Positions 8,706-17,129 of a DNA stretch of 64,000 nucleotides are shown here, one piece after another. The stretch is from Aestuariibacter sp. A3R04 (GTDB lineage Bacteria; Pseudomonadota; Gammaproteobacteria; Enterobacterales; Alteromonadaceae): NCBI RefSeq assembly GCF_018860805.1, contig NZ_JAHKQR010000011.1:533647-597646 (forward strand). The letters are read 5' to 3'. The position numbers and the translations under genes are program-made. Below the pieces are notes generated by a model, which was not told the origin of the DNA, did no database searches, and was given only the letters and a program-made list of their open reading frames with translations. Within the stretch, counting starts at the first letter, position 1. Each line of letters begins with the position of its first letter.

Positions 8706-10496
8706 TCACTCCTTTAATTGAGCCTGTTGAAGTGTCCATAAACGGGCGTATTCCCCGTTTTTGTCCAATAAACTGGTATGAGTACCTACTTCCGCTATTT
8801 GACCACCTATTAATACAATAATGTGATTCGCATCTGTAATGGTCGATAGACGATGGGCGATAACCAAGCTGCTGTGTCCGATAGCGAGGGCAGACAACCT
8901 TTGTAAAATAGCTTGTTCCGAACCACTGTCCAGTGACGACGTCGCTTCGTCAAATATCATAATGGGTGGGTTTTTGAGAAGAGCCCGGGCAATGGCAACC
9001 CGTTGTTTCTCACCACCGGAAAGCTTCAAACCTCGTTCGCCAACTCGGGTGTTCAGTTTTTCTGGTAGCTGAGCAATAAAATCGTCTAAATGAGCGGTCT
9101 TAATCGCGCGGTTAATTTCTGCTTCTGAAGCGTCCGGTTTACCATAGCGAATGTTTTCCAGCAAGGTATCGTTGAACAACACGGTATCCTGAGGTACCAG
9201 GCCCAGCTGACGTCGCAACGACTCTTGAGTGACCTCTCGTATGTCCTGATTGTCAATTAGAATACGTCCTGCCGTCACATCATAAAAACGAAAAAGCAAG
9301 CGAGTAATGGTTGATTTACCAGCCCCGCTTGCTCCGACAATGGCCAGTTTTTCGCCGGGAGACAGGGTAAAACTGATGTCATTAAGCACTGGCCTGTCGC
9401 TGCGGTATGCGAAGCTGACATGTTCAAAACGCACTTCTCCACGAGTAACTTTTAATTGTCTTCCATCGTTTTTGTCTTCCACTGCCGACTTTCTCTCAAG
9501 CAGTGCGAACAGATTGTCGATGTTCGCCAGAGAGCCTCGAATTTCCCTGTATACAAAGCCTAAAAAGTTAAGGGGCATAAATATTTGCATGGTAAAGGCA
9601 TTGATGAGGACAAAATCGCCAATGGTCATATTACCCTGAGCAACGCCGTGTGCCGCCATGGCCATCATCGCCGTCATGGCTGAGGCGATGATCAGAGCCT
9701 GGCCGCCGTTTAAGGCAAATAGTGATAACCTGTTTTTACGCCGCGCTTGTTCCCATTTGGCGAGGTTTTCGTCGTACCGGTTTGCTTCATACGCCTCGTT
9801 GTTGAAGTACTTTACGGTTTCAAAGTTCAGCAGGCTATCTATGGCACGGGTATGAGTGGAAGAGTCTGCCTGATTCATCGCCTGAACATAGCGAGTGCGC
9901 CAGTGTGTGGCTTTCATAGAATAGAGTACGTACAACACCACAGAGGTCAAAATAATGGCGGCAAAAGACAAACCGTACTGAACGAGCAGTAAACCGACCA
10001 CTACAGTAATTTCAAGGAGAGTGGGACCAATATTAAAAACTAAAAAACGCATGAGAAAGCTGATCCCTGAAGTTCCCCTTTCTATATCCCGGGAAAGCCC
10101 CCCAGTTTGGCGATTGAGGTGAAATCCAAGATCCAGGCGATGCAGATGATTGAACACTTTGAGTCCCATTCTGCGCATGGCCCGTTCCGTCACCCTGCCA
10201 AATAAGGTGTCGCGAATTTCACTGATAATGACGTTGAGTAAGCGCAGGGTGCCGTAGGCAACAATAAGGGCTAGCGGAACGGCAACAAACCCGGTTTTAT
10301 CGCCGGGAACACTGAGTGCATCTACCGTATATTTCAGAACATAGGGCAAGCCCACGGAAGCGACTTTGGCCAGAACCAAACATGTCAGGGCCAGCAAAAC
10401 CCGGCCTTTGAATTCCAAAAGGTATGGCCAAAGTTGTTGAATAACCTGCCAGCGCACAGGAACACTCGGGTCAACATTAAATTTCGATGGTCGCAT
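8706..10496 (-). CDS. Atm1-type ABC exporter (fused permease and ATPase)
   Basis: Half-transporter of the heavy-metal/Atm1 group: an N-terminal membrane domain with about six helices (roughly residues 20-320), then an ATPase domain with Walker A GASGAGKST, signature LSGGEKQR, Walker B IMIFDEATSSLD and the H-loop IAHRLSTI. NRQTGGLSRDIERGT and FNNEAYEANRYDE are hallmarks of the Atm1/HMT1 branch, whose members export glutathione-linked sulfur or metal compounds and work as homodimers in the inner membrane. The frame opens at 10550, but MRPSKFN at 10496 is the likelier start, without a strong ribosome-binding site at either. The substrate cannot be read from the sequence. Confidence 0.9.
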   Translation of the reverse strand: MRPSKFNVDPSVPVRWQVIQQLWPYLLEFKGRVLLALTCLVLAKVASVGLPYVLKYTVDALSVPGDKTGFVAVPLALIVAYGTLRLLNVIISEIRDTLFGRVTERAMRRMGLKVFNHLHRLDLGFHLNRQTGGLSRDIERGTSGISFLMRFLVFNIGPTLLEITVVVGLLLVQYGLSFAAIILTSVVLYVLYSMKATHWRTRYVQAMNQADSSTHTRAIDSLLNFETVKYFNNEAYEANRYDENLAKWEQARRKNRLSLFALNGGQALIIASAMTAMMAMAAHGVAQGNMTIGDFVLINAFTMQIFMPLNFLGFVYREIRGSLANIDNLFALLERKSAVEDKNDGRQLKVTRGEVRFEHVSFAYRSDRPVLNDISFTLSPGEKLAIVGASGAGKSTITRLLFRFYDVTAGRILIDNQDIREVTQESLRRQLGLVPQDTVLFNDTLLENIRYGKPDASEAEINRAIKTAHLDDFIAQLPEKLNTRVGERGLKLSGGEKQRVAIARALLKNPPIMIFDEATSSLDSGSEQAILQRLSALAIGHSSLVIAHRLSTITDANHIIVLIGGQIAEVGTHTSLLDKNGEYARLWTLQQAQLKE

Positions 10497-10637
10497 TGTG
10501 TACTGTCTGACCCTGTTAGGTTGAGGTTGGTCATGGTATCCTAAACCCATGAATGTAAAAAGTGACGTATTTGAAATTGTCAGTAAAGTATGGCGGTCTT
10601 TTGTGTTATGTGATCAAACCGTTACCGGGGAGCCCAA

Positions 10638-11606
10638 TTGTTAGAGGATAGCTTTGGTCGTAGATTTCATTATTTGCGTTTGTCTATTACTGAAGCGTGT
10701 AACTTCAGGTGTCAGTATTGCTTGCCTGATGGTTATAAGGGCCCATCGGACGACGCGTTTATGGCGCTGCCTGAAATCACAACTCTGGTTAAGACCTTCG
10801 CCGCTCTGGGTACCAGTAAAGTAAGAATAACTGGAGGCGAGCCCAGTCTGCGGAGGGACTTTGTTGAGGTAATAGAGGTATGTAAAGCCACTGAGGGCGT
10901 AAACAAGGTTGCCACCACAACACATGGGGCGCGACTCAAGCGTGATGCTAAGTCGTGGAAGCAAGCCGGCTTAGACCAAATTAATGTTAGCATCGATAGT
11001 TTGGACCCCCGCCAATTTGCAGATATCACCGGTCACAATAAGCTTACAGCAATTTTAGACGGCATCGATGTCGCTTTGCAGGAAGAGCTGACGGTGAAGG
11101 TCAATACGGTATTTCTCAAAGACTACGCGGGTAAACAACTCCATGAGTTTAAGCAATGGCTTAAACACACACCAGTGACTTTGCGTTTCATTGAACTCAT
11201 GGAAACCGGTGATCACCCTCGTTTTTTCAAACAACAGCATTTGTCGGGCGGCCCTGTCAAAACCGAGTTACTCAGTGAAGGTTGGCAGCCGGTTATTCGC
11301 ACCAAAGATGCAGGCCCGGCGGAAGAGTTTTTCCACCCAGAATACGCAGGGCGTATCGGTCTGATTATGCCGTACAGCAAGGATTTTTGTCAGAGCTGTA
11401 ATCGACTGCGGGTGGCGGCGAATGGGAAACTTCATTTGTGCTTGTTCAGTGAACAGGGCATTGATATCAGACCGTATTTGAAAAATGGCGATGTACCAGG
11501 TTTAATGGCTTTTTTGCAACAATTACTGGGGAAAAAACACGCCACTCATTATTTACATGATGGCATTACAGGGGCAACGTCTCACTTAGCGATGCTTGGA
11601 GGGTGA
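10638..11606 (+). CDS. moaA: GTP 3',8-cyclase
   Basis: Radical-SAM enzyme that starts molybdenum cofactor synthesis by rearranging GTP. The N-terminal cluster motif CNFRCQYC lies at about residues 21-28, the second cluster ligands are in CQSCNRLRVAANGKLHLC, and the chain ends in the family's conserved Gly-Gly, so the enzyme looks intact (322 residues). The start is TTG at 10638 with GGGGAG just ahead. No moaB, moaC, moaD or moaE lies in the window, so it stands apart from the rest of its pathway. A GNAT gene follows five bases after the stop and is probably cotranscribed. Confidence 0.95.
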   Translation: MLEDSFGRRFHYLRLSITEACNFRCQYCLPDGYKGPSDDAFMALPEITTLVKTFAALGTSKVRITGGEPSLRRDFVEVIEVCKATEGVNKVATTTHGARLKRDAKSWKQAGLDQINVSIDSLDPRQFADITGHNKLTAILDGIDVALQEELTVKVNTVFLKDYAGKQLHEFKQWLKHTPVTLRFIELMETGDHPRFFKQQHLSGGPVKTELLSEGWQPVIRTKDAGPAEEFFHPEYAGRIGLIMPYSKDFCQSCNRLRVAANGKLHLCLFSEQGIDIRPYLKNGDVPGLMAFLQQLLGKKHATHYLHDGITGATSHLAMLGG

Positions 11607-11610
11607 CGAT

Positions 11611-12156
11611 GTGAATGTTGCGGATTCTTCGCGCCTCTCTTTTCATTTCATTACCGCAGATGACGCTGACTTTCTCTGGTCTCTCGACCAGGATGAAGAA
11701 GTGATGCGATACCTCACTGGTGGAAGGAAAACCACCAGAGAAGAAATCAACCATACGTTTTTACCCCGCTTAGCGGCGTTTTCCCAACGGGACAAAGGCT
11801 GGGGTTTGTGGCGCGTGGCCGAAAAAGGCAAAGGCGGAAATGATTTGGGGTGGATCCTGGTGCGGCCAATGGGCTTTTTCTCAGGAGAAAGAGACGACGA
11901 AAATATTGAATTAGGCTGGCGTTTCCGCCGTGTTAGTTGGGGCAGGGGAGTGGCCACAGAAGCAGCGCGTCAGGTGAAACAGTGTTTAGTAGACCACGGC
12001 TATCGACGTTTTTCAGCCATAGCACTGCCCGAAAACCGGGGGTCTATAGCGGTGATGAAAAAATTGGGACTGACGTTTTCCCATCATTTTCGCTACACCG
12101 ATGACGTATTTGACGAGGATGTGGTGGTGTATGAGCAGCACTTCGACACGGAGTAG
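11611..12156 (+). CDS. GNAT family N-acetyltransferase
   Basis: Acetyl-CoA-dependent acetyltransferase of the RimJ/RimL-like group. The acetyl-CoA loop shows as RRVSWGRGVATEAARQV, followed by the motif B segment IALPENRGSIAVMKKLGL. The start is GTG at 11611, fixed by a GGAGG site eight bases ahead that lies inside the end of moaA; the TTG at 11596 would start within that site. This gives 181 residues. It probably acetylates an N-terminus or small amine, but the substrate is unknown. Position directly after moaA suggests cotranscription rather than a shared pathway. Confidence 0.88.
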   Translation: MNVADSSRLSFHFITADDADFLWSLDQDEEVMRYLTGGRKTTREEINHTFLPRLAAFSQRDKGWGLWRVAEKGKGGNDLGWILVRPMGFFSGERDDENIELGWRFRRVSWGRGVATEAARQVKQCLVDHGYRRFSAIALPENRGSIAVMKKLGLTFSHHFRYTDDVFDEDVVVYEQHFDTE

Positions 12157-12170
12157 TTTTACTCTGGTTT

Positions 12171-13805
12171 TTATATATCGACGAGGGTGCGCACGGTTTT
12201 TTTCAGTTTCTGATAACGCTCTTGTTGCTCGTCAGTCAACGTTGCCGTTTCAACGGTAGTCATGCAGTTATACAACAACTCTCTGGTGGCGGCATTGTTT
12301 GATGCCCGCTGAGCGCGTATCTCGGTAGCCGTGGTTTGAATGAGATTGATTGCAATCGCAGGGTTTTTCGGCATGACGGTAAAGGCTTGCCTGAACGCGT
12401 GAAGTGCTTGCTGCGTATTTCCTTGATGATAGTATGCAACGGCAATATTGTTCAGCGCTTTGGGACTGTGAGCAATAGTGCTCTTTTCGAATTTTTCTTG
12501 TTTCACGTAGTGAAGCAACAGGTTGTTTTCCTGCTCATCTGCAAGACAGCGCTGCTCAATAGTATCCAGGATTGCCAGCGCGTGTTCTTGTAACCCCACT
12601 TCGTGAAACGCTTTGGCCCTATCCATGAGAGCTTCAGTACTTTCCTGTTCCCAGGTTTCATTTGACAACTGACCCAGCAGATTTTTTGCTTTTTCGGTTT
12701 CATCGTCGAGATAGTACAAGCGGGCATTGATAACGGTGAGTTCTGAATCTAACTGCGCCTTGGGAAAAGCCGATTTCATTTGGCGAATAAAATCCTTAGC
12801 CTGGTGCACCAGTACTTGCGTTTCTTTGGTGTCTGCGGTCATAGCAAAATCAATACCTGCTCGGGCAACATTTAAATAGTTTTCAGGTTTATCGTGAATC
12901 GAATGTTTTGCATATTTTACCACGCGCTTAGCTGCATCAAACTGCATTTCATAGTCGTGAGTGAGGCGGGATAAGGTCACCGCTTTTTTGTGCCGGTGGA
13001 CATTGCGGGGAGAAATACCGCTGGCAAGGTTTACCGACTCCAATGCATCGTCAAAGGCTTGTTGCTTTATTTGCAGTGCGGTGAGTAAATCGTAGGCACT
13101 GAGCATGGCATCGGGTTGAAAAGCGAGGCGCAAAATCAGTTTTTCTGCTTCATCGTCTTTATCTAATTCAATATAACAGCGAATTAAGCCAAGGCGTGCC
13201 CAGGTGAAATCCTGGACGTTGATAATGGCCTGGTAAAAGTCTTCCGCTTCATGAGTCCTGCCACAGAGCATTAAAAGTTCCCCTTTAATGCGAAGGGCGA
13301 GGGGAAAGAATTCAGCGTTTTTAGGTTCGGTAAGAAATCGCTCAAGCTCTTCCAGTGCAGCGGGAAATGCATTGGCGTCCATGAGTGTATAGATAGGCTT
13401 GAGGGATTGTTTTCGCACCAAAACACGGCTTAACCGCTTGTCGAGTTCAGAAACAGAAAACGGTTTAGCGAGGAACTCGTCTGGCTGAAGCTCTACAATA
13501 GAATGTACTATTTCTGCTGTGGTATCGGCGGATATAAATACGAATGCTGTTGCCAGAGGCAGAAGCTGATGCGCTTTGAGTTGCTCATAGAGAAAGTAAC
13601 CTTCTTTTTCTTCTTTTAAGTCGTAAGCGCAAACCACAAGGTCGAAATTTGATTCACTGATAGTTCTGCGCGCTTCTTCGGCACTATCAATATAACTTAT
13701 ATCCTGAAAGCCCAGCTCTTCCATGGTGTATTTCAGGTATCCTTTTGCCAGGATTTGGTCATCCACAATGAGTACGCGGATTTGTTGGGCGAGTTGTGTG
13801 TTCAT
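12171..13805 (-). CDS. Response regulator receiver-TPR protein lacking phosphoacceptor Asp
   Basis: Two-part cytosolic protein of 544 residues. Residues about 9-125 form a CheY-like receiver: acidic pair D15-D16, S92 in FISAD and K114 in FLAKPF are present. The strand that should carry the phosphorylated Asp reads VVCAYDL, with Ala at residue 60 encoded by GCT, one base from GAT (Asp). The rest is a run of helical TPR-like repeats, clearest at KALNNIAVAYYHQGNTQQALHAFRQAF near the end. There is no DNA-binding or enzymatic output domain, so it most likely acts by protein contacts. No histidine kinase gene is adjacent. The loss of the acceptor suggests phosphorylation-independent action. Confidence 0.88.
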   Translation of the reverse strand: MNTQLAQQIRVLIVDDQILAKGYLKYTMEELGFQDISYIDSAEEARRTISESNFDLVVCAYDLKEEKEGYFLYEQLKAHQLLPLATAFVFISADTTAEIVHSIVELQPDEFLAKPFSVSELDKRLSRVLVRKQSLKPIYTLMDANAFPAALEELERFLTEPKNAEFFPLALRIKGELLMLCGRTHEAEDFYQAIINVQDFTWARLGLIRCYIELDKDDEAEKLILRLAFQPDAMLSAYDLLTALQIKQQAFDDALESVNLASGISPRNVHRHKKAVTLSRLTHDYEMQFDAAKRVVKYAKHSIHDKPENYLNVARAGIDFAMTADTKETQVLVHQAKDFIRQMKSAFPKAQLDSELTVINARLYYLDDETEKAKNLLGQLSNETWEQESTEALMDRAKAFHEVGLQEHALAILDTIEQRCLADEQENNLLLHYVKQEKFEKSTIAHSPKALNNIAVAYYHQGNTQQALHAFRQAFTVMPKNPAIAINLIQTTATEIRAQRASNNAATRELLYNCMTTVETATLTDEQQERYQKLKKTVRTLVDI

Positions 13806-13993
13806 GAGTTACGCTAGTACCTATCCATAGCAGCAAGGTTTAATTCGAATTATCGGCCGAAAAGAACAATTCCCTGAGAAATTGATTGTCTTGGCTCCTT
13901 TTTTCGAAGATAGCACGGATCGCGAGAAACCGTGAAGCGAATGAAACAATAAAACAACATGTACAGGGATTGAGAATGGATTGGACAGAAAAG

Positions 13994-14042
13994 TGGTGGA
14001 CGCTACTGCGACTCGCAACGAATGTTGTTGAACCAGTGACCC
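13994..14042 (-). pseudogene. Broken tRNA-Val copy (3' part only)
   Basis: The plus strand repeats the tRNA-Val 3' end including CCA (TGGTGGACGCTACTG), then departs for 19 bases where the intact copies have 3, then resumes with TTGAACCAGTGACCC, and is lost after that. The acceptor 3' strand and most of the T arm survive, but the anticodon arm, D arm and 5' half are gone. It is a fossil fourth member of the tRNA-Val array next door. Confidence 0.85.
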
Positions 14043-14068
14043 GAGCAAGAACTTGAAAATAAGAAGGA

Positions 14069-14144
14069 TGGTGGACGCTACTGGACTTGAACCAGTGACC
14101 CTCGCCTTGTAAGGGCGATGCTCTCCCAACTGAGCTAAGCGTCC
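14069..14144 (-). tRNA. tRNA-Val (anticodon UAC), copy 3 of the array
   Basis: The complement folds as a full 76-base tRNA with encoded CCA: acceptor GGACGCT/AGCGTCC, D arm GCTCAGTTGGGAGAGC, anticodon stem TCGCC/GGCGA around loop CTTACAA (anticodon TAC), and T arm ACTGG TTCAAGT CCAGT. It is identical to the other two copies and lies last in the direction of transcription. Confidence 0.97.
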
Positions 14145-14191
14145 TGAGATGATAGTAAAAAAGTAACGCTAAATTACCACTTGCAGAGAAG

Positions 14192-14267
14192 TGGTGGACG
14201 CTACTGGACTTGAACCAGTGACCCTCGCCTTGTAAGGGCGATGCTCTCCCAACTGAGCTAAGCGTCC
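14192..14267 (-). tRNA. tRNA-Val (anticodon UAC), copy 2
   Basis: Same 76 bases as the neighbouring copies, with loop CTTACAA and encoded CCA. It is separated from copy 3 by 47 bases and from copy 1 by 96 bases; no promoter is evident in these spacers, so the array is probably one transcript processed into separate tRNAs. Confidence 0.97.
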
Positions 14268-14363
14268 GTCTTTCTTACTACAAATAGCCTTTTCACAGGC
14301 TTGTTCACTACAACCGGCAACGGCAATGGGTATTGCTAAACCAGTGGAATCCTGCCTGAAAAG

Positions 14364-14439
14364 TGGTGGACGCTACTGGACTTGAACCAGTGACCCTCGC
14401 CTTGTAAGGGCGATGCTCTCCCAACTGAGCTAAGCGTCC
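14364..14439 (-). tRNA. tRNA-Val (anticodon UAC), copy 1 (promoter-proximal)
   Basis: First of three identical 76-base copies, read from the strong promoter at 14479-14506. It has a complete cloverleaf with anticodon TAC in loop CTTACAA and encoded CCA. Confidence 0.97.
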
Positions 14440-14478
14440 GCTATTTGTTTTCTTGCCGTGCTTGGCAAGTGGGGCGGT

Positions 14479-14506
14479 ATTATAGAGTTGCTTGGCGTAC
14501 TGTCAA
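14479..14506 (-). promoter_or_regulatory. Consensus promoter of the tRNA-Val array
   Basis: On the minus strand a perfect -35 TTGACA (14506-14501) is followed after 16 bases by a perfect -10 TATAAT (14484-14479), then a GC-rich stretch ACCGCCCC. GC-rich discriminators of this kind are known to make stable-RNA promoters respond to ppGpp. Confidence 0.9.
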
Positions 14507-14774
14507 CCACAAAATTAAGGAAAAATGACTGATTGGCTGAATTGCCGCCAATCGTTGGGTTTTTCGATGGATTTTTAACAATGTTGGCCGTTTTGTAAGC
14601 AAGTGATTACCCGTGACTTTGCCTAAGTATGGTAAAAAATTGACAGAAGGGTAGTAATAGAAAGGCGATTTTTCATTCGCGTTTGCGGAATTGTGTAGCC
14701 GGGCTTTTTCAAAACTACCGACACTGGTAGAATGCCCGCAGTTTTCATTCCACGTTTTATTATAGAGATTATCA
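14507..14774 (+). promoter_or_regulatory. gltX upstream region
   Basis: This gene-free stretch carries a short hairpin (GATTGGCTGAATTGCCGCCAATC, near 14530) and a candidate -10 TAGAAT at 14728-14733 with a GC-rich GCCCGC after it, likely the gltX start region. A TTGACA near 14640 lacks a matching -10. Nothing else is evident. Confidence 0.4.
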
Positions 14775-16184
14775 ATGTCAGTCGTAACGCGATTTGCTCC
14801 TAGCCCAACAGGCTATCTTCATGTAGGCGGTGCCCGAACCGCTCTTTACTCCTGGTTATATGCAAAAAGTCAGGGGGGGGAATTTGTCCTTCGAATAGAA
14901 GATACAGATTTAGAGCGCTCTACTGACGACGCTAAACAAGCTATTTTAGACGGTATGCAATGGCTCGGCCTTACATGGGACAAAGGGCCCTATTATCAAA
15001 CCGAGCGCTTTGATCGGTACAGGACGCTCATCCAGCAACTGTTGGATGAGGGAAAAGCCTATAAGTGCTTTATGTCTCCAGAAGAACTGGACGCCATAAG
15101 AGAGAAGCAAAAAGAGAACGGCGAGAAACCGCGATACCCGGGTACCTGGCGCGATCGTACAGATCATCCTGAGGGGGAACCCTTTGTTGTGCGTTTTAAA
15201 AACCCTCAGGAAGGCACAGTGGTTATTAACGATCACATTCGAGGCAAAATCGAGATAAGTAATGCGGAACTGGATGACTTGATTATTCAGCGTTCTGACG
15301 GTTCACCAACCTATAACTTCTGTGTTGTTGTTGATGACTGGGATATGGGGATTACTCATGTTGTGCGCGGTGAAGACCACATTAACAATACCCCGCGTCA
15401 AATTAATATTCTCAAGGCATTAGGAGCGCCGGTTCCTGAGTATGCGCACGTGTCAATGATACTGGGTGATGACGGTAAAAAACTGTCGAAACGTCACGGT
15501 GCCGTGAGTGTTATGCAATACCGTGATGATGGTTTTCTCCCCCAAGCTGTTTTAAATTACTTGGTAAGGCTGGGGTGGGCCCACGGCGACCAGGAAATTT
15601 TCTCAGTTGATGAGATGATTGAGTACTTCGATTTGGACGCTATTGGTCAATCGGCTTCAGCCTTTAACACCGAGAAACTGATTTGGCTAAATCAACATTA
15701 CATGAAAACACTGCCTGCCAGTGAAGTGGCTTCCCGATTGAAGTGGCATTTTGATCAAATGAATATTGATTTGAGTGCCGGGCCTGCACTGGAGTCTGTC
15801 ATTGCTATTCAGGCTGACAGAGTTAAAACGTTAAAAGAAATGGCTGAAATCAGCTGTTATTTTTATGAGGACTTTGAAGCATTTGATGCTAATGCGGCGA
15901 AAAAGCATCTTCGTCCGGTGGCGAAAGAAGCACTCAAGACAGTTAAAGAAATGTTGTTGGCAGTGGAAGAGTGGAATCCAGAGAATATTGCTGCCGCTAT
16001 TAATAAGGCGGCAGAGACGTTGGGGGTTGGTATGGGCAAAATAGGTATGCCTTTGCGTGTAGCCGCCACTGGCAGTGGTAATTCGCCATCACTGGATATT
16101 ACATTGAATCTGCTGTCAAAACAGAAGATTGCCGACAGAATAGACAATGCGCTTACTTTTATAGCAAACAGAGAAAATTCTTAA
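14775..16184 (+). CDS. gltX: Glutamyl-tRNA synthetase
   Basis: Class I aminoacyl-tRNA synthetase that charges tRNA-Glu. The 469-residue protein has the HIGH-type motif in [14 protein letters not shown] at the N-terminus, the KMSKS-type motif [10 protein letters not shown] near residue 237, and the usual RFAPSPTG opening. The C-terminal half is the anticodon-binding helical domain. The ATG at 14775 follows AGAG. It lies between a tRNA-Val array and tRNA-Ala/tRNA-Glu genes; the two tRNA-Glu genes downstream encode its own substrate. The tRNA promoter begins nine bases after the stop. Confidence 0.98.
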   Translation: MSVVTRFAPSPTGYLHVGGARTALYSWLYAKSQGGEFVLRIEDTDLERSTDDAKQAILDGMQWLGLTWDKGPYYQTERFDRYRTLIQQLLDEGKAYKCFMSPEELDAIREKQKENGEKPRYPGTWRDRTDHPEGEPFVVRFKNPQEGTVVINDHIRGKIEISNAELDDLIIQRSDGSPTYNFCVVVDDWDMGITHVVRGEDHINNTPRQINILKALGAPVPEYAHVSMILGDDGKKLSKRHGAVSVMQYRDDGFLPQAVLNYLVRLGWAHGDQEIFSVDEMIEYFDLDAIGQSASAFNTEKLIWLNQHYMKTLPASEVASRLKWHFDQMNIDLSAGPALESVIAIQADRVKTLKEMAEISCYFYEDFEAFDANAAKKHLRPVAKEALKTVKEMLLAVEEWNPENIAAAINKAAETLGVGMGKIGMPLRVAATGSGNSPSLDITLNLLSKQKIADRIDNALTFIANRENS

Positions 16185-16192
16185 AAAAAGCG

Positions 16193-16221
16193 TTGACAGG
16201 ACAGTAGGGGATGCCTAGAAT
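16193..16221 (+). promoter_or_regulatory. Promoter of tRNA-Ala/tRNA-Glu cluster
   Basis: TTGACA (16193-16198), 17-base spacer and TAGAAT (16216-16221), followed by the GC-rich discriminator GCGCCCC. It begins nine bases after the gltX stop and lies about 50 bases before tRNA-Ala. Confidence 0.87.
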
Positions 16222-16272
16222 GCGCCCCGCTGTCACGGAACAGCCGCATTAAAAAGTGGCTGAACTCAGGAC

Positions 16273-16348
16273 GGGGCCATAGCTCAGCTGGGAGAGCGCC
16301 TGCATGGCATGCAGGAGGTCGGCGGTTCGATCCCGCCTGGCTCCACCA
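16273..16348 (+). tRNA. tRNA-Ala (anticodon GGC)
   Basis: A complete 76-base cloverleaf: acceptor GGGGCCA/TGGCTCC with one G-T pair, D arm GCTCAGCTGGGAGAGC, anticodon stem CCTGC/GCAGG around ATGGCAT (anticodon GGC), T arm with GGTTCGATCC, encoded CCA. Confidence 0.97.
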
Positions 16349-16447
16349 ATTTTCATCATGTACCAGTATGTGATGTTGGCTGAAGGTTTGACCTTCGGAC
16401 AGAAGTTTCGGTAAGGAAAAGTTGCTCGATTCGCAGCGTTTATCTCA

Positions 16448-16480
16448 CCTTGCGGAAATTTAGTGAAGCTTTGCTTCACT
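16448..16480 (+). repeat. Spacer repeat between tRNA genes, copy 1
   Basis: CCTTGCGGAAATTTAG followed by the inverted repeat GTGAAGC-TTT-GCTTCAC. The same unit, with compensating changes in the hairpin arms, recurs at 16832-16863. Probably a duplicated stretch from growth of the tRNA-Glu array; it may fold in the precursor RNA. Confidence 0.65.
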
Positions 16481-16571
16481 TGCAAAATTGCCTAGGTAAA
16501 GGCCGCTATCACGTTAAAGTGATCTGCCTTACAAAATTTTAGTGTTGCAGCGCAGCGCCAGTAAAAATTTT

Positions 16572-16647
16572 GTCCCCTTCGTCTAGAGGCCTAGGACACC
16601 GCCCTTTCACGGCGGTAACAGGGGTTCGAATCCCCTAGGGGACGCCA
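16572..16647 (+). tRNA. tRNA-Glu (anticodon UUC), copy 1
   Basis: A 76-base cloverleaf with acceptor GTCCCCT/AGGGGAC, anticodon stem CCGCC/GGCGG around loop CTTTCAC (anticodon TTC), T arm GGGG TTCGAAT CCCC and encoded CCA after G. It is identical to the second copy. Confidence 0.97.
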
Positions 16648-16831
16648 TATACATCGCATCACAGTCGATAAATACTGTGCAATAAGCTGAAGTTGATAAT
16701 TCAACTTCTGACTGAAAAATTCAGTATACAAAGGTCGCTCAGTTCGCTGACTTACCTCGCACTACTGAAAAATTCGAAAGCGTAGCTTTCGAACCTGGGT
16801 TAAGGTTGAACTCGCGACAAATCGTGAATCG

Positions 16832-16863
16832 CCTTGCGGAAATTTAGCGAAGCTTGGCTTCGC
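16832..16863 (+). repeat. Spacer repeat between tRNA genes, copy 2
   Basis: Second copy of the CCTTGCGGAAATTTAG unit, here with hairpin GCGAAGC-TTG-GCTTCGC. Relative to copy 1, A-T pairs in the arms are changed to G-C on both sides, so pairing is kept. Confidence 0.65.
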
Positions 16864-16877
16864 AAAACCAAATTTCT

Positions 16878-16953
16878 GTCCCCTTCGTCTAGAGGCCTAG
16901 GACACCGCCCTTTCACGGCGGTAACAGGGGTTCGAATCCCCTAGGGGACGCCA
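16878..16953 (+). tRNA. tRNA-Glu (anticodon UUC), copy 2
   Basis: Identical over all 76 bases to the copy at 16572. The terminator at 16961 follows within 8 bases, so this is the last gene of the transcript. Confidence 0.97.
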
Positions 16954-16960
16954 TAAAACG

Positions 16961-16993
16961 AAAAAGACCAGCATTTGCTGGTCTTTTTTTTTT
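16961..16993 (+). terminator. Rho-independent terminator of the tRNA cluster
   Basis: Stem GACCAGC/GCTGGTC, flanked by an A run on the left and a run of ten T on the right; it ends the tRNA-Ala/tRNA-Glu transcript. Confidence 0.93.
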
Positions 16994-17129
16994 ACTGCTG
17001 AAAATCTTCATAAGCCGTTATTCTTTACCCACATCAAACTGGGTGTATTTGCGCCTCTTATAAAGCAAACTAAGAAAGTGTGGGTCGTGATAGACTGCAC
17101 TCCTTTTTACATTTACGTTCAGGTCAACT

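Noticed and set aside
13994..14439. Regularly spaced near-identical units that could be taken for a CRISPR-like array
   Set aside because: Each unit folds as a complete tRNA-Val with CCA; spacers differ in length (47 and 96 bases) and no cas genes are near.
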